Shown here piece by piece: positions 6,434-12,250 of a DNA stretch of 15,803 nucleotides. The notes under the pieces were generated by a model. The model had not been told where the DNA came from and did not search any database. It saw only the letters and a program-made list of their open reading frames with translations. Positions within the stretch are counted from its first letter, which is position 1; each line of letters begins with the position of its first letter. Source of the DNA: Anaerolineales bacterium UBA7227 (lineage in GTDB: Bacteria; Chloroflexota; Anaerolineae; Anaerolineales; Villigracilaceae); assembly GCA_002473085.1 (NCBI GenBank), contig DKTP01000078.1, positions 8,686 through 24,488 on the forward strand, read 5' to 3'. The translations under genes were made by a program, and so were the position numbers.

Positions 6434-6439
6434 ATTATA
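6434..6439 (-). promoter_or_regulatory. -10 element (TATAAT) for the flavin-transport operon
   Basis: A perfect TATAAT on the minus strand lies 20 nt before the aptamer, placing the transcript start near 6427. No convincing -35 hexamer is visible at 16-18 nt spacing. Confidence 0.5.
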
Positions 6440-6484
6440 ACCCGGAAACCCATTTTCTCGGCGGGACGGGCGCGTCGGCGCTCC

Positions 6485-7453
6485 CTATGCCTTCACCGTC
6501 GCGCCCGCCATCTCCTGCCTTGCCACATTCAACAAACTCTCCGCCTTCAATTCGTTCAGCGCGTAGCACGGCGCTTTCAAATGCGTAGCCAACTGCTGCG
6601 CCAGTCCCTGATCGAAGGCGGCGTGTTCCATATTGATGACAACGCTCCGCACTTCATCGCGCGCGATCAAATCCGCGAAGCGATAGGATTCCTCCTGCGG
6701 AGGCAGCGCGCCGATCGAGACGTTCCCCGCGCCGTCGGTCAGGATGATGAGCAGCGGCTCCACGTCGGGATGCGCGTATCTCTCGTGCTGAAGCACGTCC
6801 GCGGCGAGGAACAGGCCCGCGGAAAGGGGCGTCTTCCCGCCGACGGGGATGTCCATCAAGGCGCGCTGCGCGAGTTGGACGGAATTGGTCGGGGGCAGGA
6901 CGAGCGTGGCGCGGTCTTTTTGGAAGACGATGAGACCGACGCGGTCGCGGCGCTGATAGGCATCCGTCAGCAGGGACAGGATCGCGCCCTTCGTGGCGTT
7001 CATCCGCTCCGCGACCGCCATGGACCACGAGGCGTCCACCACAAAGAGGACGAGGTTCGCCACCCGTTTGACGCGCACTTTGCGCTGCAGGTCGCTCCGT
7101 TCGATGGCGAAGGCGAGGCGTTTGCGCTTGTCGACGCGGCGTTTTTGATAGGGCGCGGCGGCGCGGATTGTGGCGTCGAAGGCGATGTCGTCCAGTTTGT
7201 CGCCGGCGGGGCGCGCTTTGATGTACCGTCCGTGCTTGCGTTCGGTCCTGGTCAGCGATCTTCGTCCCGCGTGACGGCGGGTTAATTTATCGAGCGGGGT
7301 GTTTAATTTTCGAGGCTGGAAGGTCTCGCCCGTCTTCACCTTTTGCCCGCCCTCCCACCAGTTCGCGCTCGTGTTGGCGAACGCGTCCTGGCGGCTGGGT
7401 TCGGGCTGTCCCTGCTGGGGACCTTCCTCTTTCTCATCTTCGAGTTTTAAGTT
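6485..7453 (-). CDS. chlD: VWA-domain C-terminal part of a chlD-type (cobalto)chelatase subunit, reached by -1 frameshift
   Basis: Shifting the frame by -1 at the A9 run continues the upstream AAA+ protein without a stop through an acidic, Gln/Pro-rich linker (starting NLKLEDEKEEGPQQGQPEP) into a von Willebrand factor A domain. In the fused 687-residue product the MIDAS residues are DASWS at 505-509, Thr573 and Asp605. The segment FQPRKL...RRHAGRRS just before the VWA domain is typical of ChlD/putative cobaltochelatase proteins. There is no ATG start in this frame; a GTG at 7339 with GGAGGG 11 nt upstream is the only plausible independent start and would cut off the linker. In the chelatase, this VWA domain joins the AAA+ ring to the large metal-inserting subunit (ChlH or CobN), which is not in this window. 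Confidence 0.85.
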   Translation of the reverse strand, partial: NLKLEDEKEEGPQQGQPEPSRQDAFANTSANWWEGGQKVKTGETFQPRKLNTPLDKLTRRHAGRRSLTRTERKHGRYIKARPAGDKLDDIAFDATIRAAAPYQKRRVDKRKRLAFAIERSDLQRKVRVKRVANLVLFVVDASWSMAVAERMNATKGAILSLLTDAYQRRDRVGLIVFQKDRATLVLPPTNSVQLAQRALMDIPVGGKTPLSAGLFLAADVLQHERYAHPDVEPLLIILTDGAGNVSIGALPPQEESYRFADLIARDEVRSVVINMEHAAFDQGLAQQLATHLKAPCYALNELKAESLLNVARQEMAGATVKA

Positions 7454-8547
7454 TTTTTTTCCTCGGGCTTGCCCTGCTGAGACTCGGACTGTTCCTCTTC
7501 GGTCTCGGCAGGCATGGACTGTCCCGCCAGTTGCTCGATACGTTCCTGCAACTGCTCGGTGGTCATCTCGGCCTGCTGGAAGGGAGTCCGCTTGATGCGG
7601 TGCGGGAGGGCGAGTTCCGCCGCGAGGGCGATGTCGTGATCGTTGATCTTCGTCCGCCCCTCGAACGCGGCCTGGGCGCGCGCCGCTTTCAGGATGACGA
7701 GGTCGGCGCGGTGACCGTCCACATTGAGGGAGGCGGTCAGCGCGGCGATGGAGAGCAGGTCGCGGCTGGTGTGGGTGACGCGGTCCACGAGTTCGCGGGC
7801 GCGCGCGATCTGCTGGGAGAGTTCATCCTCCTTCGGCAGCCATTCCTTGCGGAAGGCCTCCGGGTCGCGTTCGTAAGCGATGTTGCGTTCCATGATGGCG
7901 ACGCGCTCGCGCGCCTCGCGGATCCCGACGATGTCCACCGAGAGGGCGAAGCGGTCCAGCAACTGCGGGCGGAGTTCGCCTTCTTCGGGGTTCATCGTCC
8001 CGACGAGGATGAAGCGGGCGGGATGCGCGAACGAGATGCCTTCGCGCTCGACGGTGTTGACGCCCATCGCCGCGGAGTCCAGCAGGACGTCCACGACGTG
8101 GTCGTCGAGCAGGTTGACTTCGTCAATGTAGAGCAGGCCGCGGTTGGCGGAGGCGAGGACGCCCGGCTCAAAGCGCCGCTCGCCTTTCTGGATGGCTTGT
8201 TCGATGTCCAGCGTGCCGACGACGCGGTCCTCCGTCGCGGAGACGGGGAGGTTCACAAACGAGGTCTTGCGCGTGTGCGCGGGAAGTTTTTCGCCCGAGG
8301 CGGCGCGTTCCTTGCATTCGGTGCACCAGGTGGCGGGCTTGTCGGGATCGCATCCGAAGCGGCAGTCGTTGACGACCTTGACGCCCGGCAGCAGCGCGGC
8401 CAGGGCGCGCGCCGCGGTAGACTTGGCCGTGCCGCGTTCGCCGCGGATCAACACGCCGCCGATGCGCGTGTCTACTGCGTTCAAAATCAGGGCGCGTCTC
8501 ATGCGCTCCTGTCCAACGATAGCGGTAAATGGGTAGATGGCTGGCAT
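7447..8547 (-). CDS. chlD: AAA+ N-terminal part of chlD-type (cobalto)chelatase; zero-frame product resembles the ChlI small subunit
   Basis: The 366-residue zero-frame product is a magnesium-chelatase-type AAA+ ATPase: Walker A GERGTAKST at 36-44, Walker B LLYIDEVN at 138-145 and the sensor region GTMNPEEGELRPQLLDRF from 183. Four cysteines (62, 66, 75, 78; CRFGC...CTEC) form a likely metal site, as is common in the fused 'putative cobaltochelatase' family. ATG 8547 has GGAG 6 nt upstream. The frame ends KPEEKKT-stop directly after a run of nine A, while the -1 frame continues into the linker and VWA domain. The gene therefore probably gives two proteins, a short ChlI-like and a long ChlD-like one, that drive metal insertion for cobalamin (or chlorophyll) synthesis with a CobN/ChlH partner. 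A homopolymer assembly error is the alternative. Confidence 0.9.
   Translation of the reverse strand: MPAIYPFTAIVGQERMRRALILNAVDTRIGGVLIRGERGTAKSTAARALAALLPGVKVVNDCRFGCDPDKPATWCTECKERAASGEKLPAHTRKTSFVNLPVSATEDRVVGTLDIEQAIQKGERRFEPGVLASANRGLLYIDEVNLLDDHVVDVLLDSAAMGVNTVEREGISFAHPARFILVGTMNPEEGELRPQLLDRFALSVDIVGIREARERVAIMERNIAYERDPEAFRKEWLPKEDELSQQIARARELVDRVTHTSRDLLSIAALTASLNVDGHRADLVILKAARAQAAFEGRTKINDHDIALAAELALPHRIKRTPFQQAEMTTEQLQERIEQLAGQSMPAETEEEQSESQQGKPEEKKT
7449..7461 (-). other. Candidate -1 frameshift (slippery) site in chlD
   Basis: The minus strand reads GAA AAA AAA ACT TAA in the zero frame, with nine consecutive A at 7460-7452 and the stop TAA at 7449-7447. A tandem A_AAA_AAA slip by -1 gives AAC TTA and an open frame for 322 more residues. 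A GTCCC/GGGAC hairpin with a 5-nt loop lies at 7422-7408, about 29 nt further on, rather far for a classical stimulator. Transcriptional slippage on A9 is equally possible. Confidence 0.7.
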
Positions 8548-8701
8548 GTTTGACTCCGGGCGTCATTATAATCCAATGCGCCGCGCCCGCCAGCCGGTTT
8601 TCCAAACTCTTCGGGAGAACGCCTGGAAAGACGCCGCGCGCGCTGCCTTTCCCGGCGAAGGGGACATTTCAACTTTGGGCTAACACGCCATAATCATGCG
8701 G
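8548..8701. other. Divergent intergenic region between chlD and xpt
   Basis: A perfect TATAAT on the minus strand (8570-8565) may be the -10 of chlD, with a leader of only about 10 nt; ATTATAAT reads as a -10 on both strands. No -35 is evident. The rest up to 8701 shows no tRNA, no purine riboswitch core and no gene that I can support. Confidence 0.4.
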
Positions 8702-8730
8702 TTGTCAACCTGCCTGCCGCGTTGTACAAT
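8702..8730 (+). promoter_or_regulatory. Sigma-70-type promoter of the xpt operon
   Basis: The -35 TTGTCA (8702-8707) and -10 TACAAT (8725-8730) are separated by exactly 17 nt, each hexamer matching the consensus at five of six positions. Transcription should start near 8737, giving a short leader of about 26 nt with the ribosome binding site AGGAGG. Confidence 0.75.
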
Positions 8731-8762
8731 GCGGATGAAAATGTCTGGACGAGGAGGAAGGT

Positions 8763-9338
8763 ATGCAGGAACTTAAGGAACGCATCTTGCGCGACGGGAA
8801 GAACCTCGGCAACGGGATTCTCAAAGTGGACAGTTTTGTCAACCATCAGGTGGACCCGCTGCTGATGGACGCCTGCGGGCGGGAATTTGCGCGTCGCTTC
8901 GCTCACGTCGGCGCGACCAAGATTCTCACCGCCGAGATTTCGGGCATCGCCCCCGCGCTGACGACGGCGATCCACCTCGGGCTGCCGGTCGTCTACGCCC
9001 GCAAGCACAAGCCGATCACCATGCCCGACCAGGTCTACCTAACGCTCGCGCCCTCGCACACGAAAGGCCGCACGGTGGAATTGATCGTCTCGCCGGAGTA
9101 CATGGCAAACGACGAGAAGATCCTGATCATTGACGACTTCCTCGCCTCCGGCGCGACCATCCTCGGGCTGGTCCGCCTCGCGGAGGCCTCCGGCTCGAAG
9201 GTGGTCGGGATCGGCGCGCTGATCGAGAAGCTCTTCGAGGGCGGACGCGCCGCGCTGGAGCCGTTGGGCGTCCCGGTCGAATCGCTGGCGTGCATCACTA
9301 AAATGGGTGATGATGGGAAGATCGAATTTAGAGATTAG
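8763..9338 (+). CDS. xpt: Xanthine phosphoribosyltransferase
   Basis: The 191-residue protein matches Xpt closely in length and sequence: start MQELKERILRDG, VDSFVNHQVDP at 22-32, 'EISGIAPA' at 58-65, and the PRPP-binding motif ILIIDDFLASGAT at 120-132. It transfers phosphoribose from PRPP to xanthine, making XMP in the cytoplasm for purine salvage. AGGAGG (8752-8757) lies 5 nt before the ATG. The gene starts an apparent operon with a HIT-family hydrolase and guaA; GuaA uses XMP, so the pair forms a salvage route from xanthine to GMP. In many Firmicutes xpt is under a purine riboswitch; none is seen here. The last codons and the stop codon lie inside a purine-rich tandem repeat. Confidence 0.93.
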   Translation: MQELKERILRDGKNLGNGILKVDSFVNHQVDPLLMDACGREFARRFAHVGATKILTAEISGIAPALTTAIHLGLPVVYARKHKPITMPDQVYLTLAPSHTKGRTVELIVSPEYMANDEKILIIDDFLASGATILGLVRLAEASGSKVVGIGALIEKLFEGGRAALEPLGVPVESLACITKMGDDGKIEFRD

Positions 9339-9378
9339 AGAGCAGAGATTAGAGAGCAGTGAGCAGTGAGCAGTGAGG
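9330..9378 (+). repeat. Purine-rich tandem repeats at the xpt 3' end
   Basis: AGAGATTAGAGAGC occurs twice without a gap (9330-9343, 9344-9357), followed by three 7-nt units AGTGAGC, AGTGAGC, AGTGAGG (9358-9378). The first unit contains the xpt stop codon. The tract fills most of the gap to the HIT gene. Confidence 0.9.
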
Positions 9379-9396
9379 ATATTTGCAAAGGATCGG

Positions 9397-9735
9397 ATGG
9401 CGCAGTTCGTCGGATGGATGTTTGCCCACATGAGTTTTGCGATTCCCGTCAAACGCCTGCGCGAGACCGACACATTGATGGCGTTCCGTCATCCGAAGCC
9501 GGCGTATCCCTTTCACGTGTTGATCGTTCCGAAGAAGGCGGTCGCCTCGCTGACCGAACTCGATCCCACCGATACCGCTTTCCTCGCCGACCTCTATTCC
9601 ACCGTCCAAAGCCTCGTGGCTGAATTCAAACTCCCCGCTTACCGACTGATCGTCAACGGCGGGGAGTTTCAGGATGTGCCGCAGTTGCATTTTCATTTGA
9701 TTGCGGATGTTGAACGAAACGAAGGAGATCCATGA
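9397..9735 (+). CDS. HIT-family (histidine triad) nucleotide hydrolase-like protein
   Basis: A 112-residue histidine-triad protein with the usual small size. The fold-typical segment HPKPAYPFHVLIVPKKAV is at 32-49, RLIVNGG at 83-89 and the active-site motif PQLHFHLI at 95-102. In the HIT motif HxHxH the first position is Gln96 and the middle, nucleophilic His is His98, followed by His100; the catalytic His is thus kept. HIT proteins cleave nucleoside phosphoramidates or dinucleoside polyphosphates; the substrate here is unknown, though the setting between xpt and guaA suggests nucleotide metabolism. Start chosen at ATG 9397 with AAGGA 4 nt upstream; the GTG at 9373 lies inside the tandem repeat and has no ribosome binding site. 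The stop overlaps the guaA start (ATGA). Confidence 0.85.
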   Translation: MAQFVGWMFAHMSFAIPVKRLRETDTLMAFRHPKPAYPFHVLIVPKKAVASLTELDPTDTAFLADLYSTVQSLVAEFKLPAYRLIVNGGEFQDVPQLHFHLIADVERNEGDP

Positions 9736-11270
9736 CCCAATCCATCGCCATCCTCGATTTCGGTTCGCAGTACGCGCAGCTGATTGCTCGCCGCGTGCGT
9801 GAGGCGCAGGTCTATTGCGAGTTGTTCCCGTGGGACGCGCCGCAGGGAAAGATCATGTCCATCCAGCCCAAGGGATTCATCCTCTCCGGCGGACCGCACT
9901 CGGTTTACGAGGAAGGCGCGCCGTATATTCAGGAATTCATCCTCGAGTCGGGACTTCCCATCCTCGGCATCTGCTACGGGATGCAGGCGTTGACTCACGC
10001 GCTGGGCGGGCAGGTGGACGCGTCCGCGCACCGCGAATACGGTCCCGCCGAGATTGAGTCGCTACTCCCTACTCCTCTGCTCTCTACTCTCTCCCTTGTC
10101 TGGATGTCGCACGGAGACCGCATCACGAAGATGCCCGCCGGGTTCGCGGCGCTGGCGAAGAGCGGCAACAGTCCCTTCGCGGCGATGGGCGATTTCAACC
10201 GAAAATATTTCGGCGTGCAATTCCATCCCGAAGTGCATCACACGCCAAATGGGAGCGAACTGTTCAGCCATTTCGTCGTGGACGTTTGCGGCGCCGCGCC
10301 CGAGTGGACTTCCGCTTCGATCATTGACGAAGCCGTGCAGCGCATCCGCGCCCAGGTGGGAGGCGAGCGCGTCCTCGCGGCCGTTTCGGGCGGCGTGGAC
10401 TCGACGGTAGCCGCGGCGCTCGTCCACAAAGCCGTCGGCGACCAGCTGACCTGCATATTCGTGGATACCGGTCTCCTTCGAAAGAACGAGGGCGCGCAGG
10501 TCGCGGACGCGTTCCGCAAGAACCTTCATTCGGAATTGGCGACCATCGAAGCCGGCCAGGAATACTTCGCCGCGCTCAAAGGCGTGACCGATCCCGAGCA
10601 GAAGCGGAGGATCGTCGGCGAGAAATTCATCCGCATCTTCGAAGAACAGGCGCGCCGGCTCGGTCAGCCGAAATTCCTCGTGCAGGGGACGATCTATCCC
10701 GACGTGGTGGAATCGTCCGCGCCCGACCGGAACAAGGCGGCGAAGATCAAGACGCATCACAACGTGGGCGGGCTGCCCGAGGACATGCAGTTCGAACTGG
10801 TCGAGCCGCTGCGCTATTTGTTCAAGGACGAGGCCCGCGCCGTCGGCGAGGCGCTGGGACTGCCTGAAGCGCTGGTGTGGCGGCAGCCGTTCCCGGGCCC
10901 GGGCCTGGCCGTGCGCTGTCTCGGCGAGGCGACGCGCGAGCGCGTCTCGCGCCTGCGGGCGGCGGACGCGATCCTGACCGAGGAACTGTCCCGCGCGGGA
11001 TTTTTAGGCAAGGGCGCGGAGACCTCGCAGGCCTTCGTCGTTTTGCTGCCTGTGAAATCCGTCGGCGTGATGGGCGACCAGCGGACGTACCAGGAGGCCG
11101 CCGCCATTCGAGCCGTGACCACCGAGGACTTTATGACCGCCGACTGGGCGCGCCTGCCCTACGATCTGCTGGCTCGGACGGCCAATCGCATCGTCAACGA
11201 AGTGGACGGAATTAATCGGGTGGTGTATGATATTACCAGCAAGCCGCCCGCGACGATTGAATGGGAGTGA
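9732..11270 (+). CDS. guaA: GMP synthase (glutamine-hydrolysing)
   Basis: The 512-residue protein has both domains of GuaA. The class I glutamine amidotransferase starts at DFGSQYAQLIARRVRE (9-24), with nucleophile Cys81 in GICYGMQ and the His165/Glu167 pair in FHPEV. The ATP pyrophosphatase domain has SGGVDS at 219-224. The C-terminal dimerisation part ends in the family-typical YDITSKPPATIEWE. It aminates XMP to GMP with glutamine and ATP. AAGGAG precedes the ATG by 4 nt, and the start overlaps the HIT stop codon, so translation is coupled. Residues about 109-122, a variable loop before VWMSHGD, are encoded by a pyrimidine-rich low-complexity tract (10059-10097) that resembles the intergenic repeat after xpt on the opposite strand. 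Confidence 0.97.
   Translation: MTQSIAILDFGSQYAQLIARRVREAQVYCELFPWDAPQGKIMSIQPKGFILSGGPHSVYEEGAPYIQEFILESGLPILGICYGMQALTHALGGQVDASAHREYGPAEIESLLPTPLLSTLSLVWMSHGDRITKMPAGFAALAKSGNSPFAAMGDFNRKYFGVQFHPEVHHTPNGSELFSHFVVDVCGAAPEWTSASIIDEAVQRIRAQVGGERVLAAVSGGVDSTVAAALVHKAVGDQLTCIFVDTGLLRKNEGAQVADAFRKNLHSELATIEAGQEYFAALKGVTDPEQKRRIVGEKFIRIFEEQARRLGQPKFLVQGTIYPDVVESSAPDRNKAAKIKTHHNVGGLPEDMQFELVEPLRYLFKDEARAVGEALGLPEALVWRQPFPGPGLAVRCLGEATRERVSRLRAADAILTEELSRAGFLGKGAETSQAFVVLLPVKSVGVMGDQRTYQEAAAIRAVTTEDFMTADWARLPYDLLARTANRIVNEVDGINRVVYDITSKPPATIEWE
10059..10097 (+). repeat. Pyrimidine-rich low-complexity tract inside guaA
   Basis: The tract is almost only C and T, with CTACTCC-, CTCTGC- and CTCTACTCT-type units. 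CTCTGCTCTCTA (10075-10086) is the exact reverse complement of TAGAGAGCAGAG (9336-9347) in the repeat at the xpt 3' end. Confidence 0.65.
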
Positions 11271-11279
11271 CGTAAGAAT

Positions 11280-11306
11280 AAGAAGGAGGCGCACGCCTCA
11301 CTTCTT
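11280..11306 (+). other. Hairpin between guaA and the membrane-protein gene
   Basis: AAGAAG-GAGGC pairs with GCCTC-A-CTTCTT: 11 bp, one bulged A and a GCAC loop. No U-tract follows; instead the ribosome binding site AAAGGAG (11308-11314) comes 1 nt later. It is more likely a processing or translation-control hairpin than a terminator. Confidence 0.5.
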
Positions 11307-11320
11307 CAAAGGAGTCTGCC

Positions 11321-12250
11321 ATGAATTTCAATTTCGGCGAAGTTTTGTCCCGCGCCTGGAAGATCACCTGGAAATATAAAATCCTGTGGATCTTCGGCAT
11401 TCTTTCCAGCTGCTCGCGCGGCGGGGGCGGTTCATCCGGCGGCGGGAACGGCGGGGATGGAAATGGATACAATCCCTTTGGCTCGGATGTCGATCAGTTC
11501 TTTACTCAGACTGGCGATTGGCTTTCCCAGTACTGGTGGGTGGTGGCGCTGATCGTTGCGGCCGTTTTCGCGCTGGTGTTGCTCTCGATCTTCCTCGGCG
11601 CCATCGGGCGCATCGGCTTGATCCGCGGTACGCTCCAGGCAGAGGAAGGCGCGGAGCAGCTTTCGTTCGGGGAACTTTTCAAAGGCTCCCTGCCGTATTT
11701 CTGGCGCGTCTTCGGACTGACGTTCCTGATCGGTTTGATCTCCCTCCTGGCGCTTCTTCCCTTCTTTGCCTTTGGCGTGCTGACGGCAGGCATTGGCTTC
11801 CTGTGCCTCCTGCCGCTCCTCTGTCTGCTGATCCCCGTCTCGATCGCCCTCTCTCTCATCATTGAAATGGCGAACGTCGCCATCGTGAAAGAGAATGTCG
11901 GGCTGGTAGACGGCTTCAAGCGCGGCTGGGAAGTTGTGCGCGGCAACGCGGGCCCGGTCATCGTCATGGGCTTGATCTTGCTCGCCATTTCCTTCGTGCT
12001 GGGACTGCTGATCGCCATCCCCATCCTCATGATCATCCTCCCGGCGGGAATATCTGTCGCGCTGAACCAGGGCCAGAGCATGACGCCGCTGCTGATCGGC
12101 GGCCTGTGCTTCGTCATGTTCCTGCCGGTCGCTATCCTCGTCAGCGGCATCCTGAACGCCTTCCTGGGCGCGTCGTGGACGCTTACCTACCTGCGTCTCA
12201 CCTCCAAACCCGAAGCGCCGGTAGTCGTCCTTCCCGAGGCAAATGCGTAG
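11321..12250 (+). CDS. Multi-span membrane protein of unknown function (glycine-rich extramembrane loop)
   Basis: The 309-residue protein starts MNFNFGEVLSRAWKITWKYKILWIFGIL, a pattern seen in uncharacterised Chloroflexota membrane proteins whose first helix follows an amphipathic W/K-rich stretch. A loop of about 25 residues very rich in Gly and Ser (SRGGGGSSGGGNGGDGNG) comes next. Then follow hydrophobic segments at about 72-98, 128-160, 160-185, 213-245 and 250-285, so five to seven spans in total. AAAGGAG lies 6 nt before the ATG. No catalytic motif is seen. The gene follows guaA after a hairpin and overlaps the next gene by 8 nt, which ties it to the FHA/PP2C pair rather than to purine metabolism. 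I do not recognise a function. Confidence 0.75.
   Translation: MNFNFGEVLSRAWKITWKYKILWIFGILSSCSRGGGGSSGGGNGGDGNGYNPFGSDVDQFFTQTGDWLSQYWWVVALIVAAVFALVLLSIFLGAIGRIGLIRGTLQAEEGAEQLSFGELFKGSLPYFWRVFGLTFLIGLISLLALLPFFAFGVLTAGIGFLCLLPLLCLLIPVSIALSLIIEMANVAIVKENVGLVDGFKRGWEVVRGNAGPVIVMGLILLAISFVLGLLIAIPILMIILPAGISVALNQGQSMTPLLIGGLCFVMFLPVAILVSGILNAFLGASWTLTYLRLTSKPEAPVVVLPEANA

Noticed and set aside
7337..7339. Independent GTG start of the VWA protein as a separate gene.
   Set aside because: It is possible, with GGAGGG 11 nt upstream, but the -1 frame is open back to the A9 run with a family-typical linker, so the fused product is the better explanation.
8571..8762. Purine riboswitch before xpt.
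   Set aside because: The promoter at 8702-8730 leaves only about 26 nt of leader, and no purine aptamer core is seen.
9373..9375. GTG start for the HIT protein.
   Set aside because: It lies in the tandem repeat without a ribosome binding site; ATG 9397 has AAGGA upstream.
9330..9378. CRISPR-like array at the repeat after xpt.
   Set aside because: Units are 7 and 14 nt and gapless, with no spacers and no cas genes.
11280..11306. Terminator after guaA.
   Set aside because: There is a good stem but no U-tract, and the next ribosome binding site follows within 2 nt.
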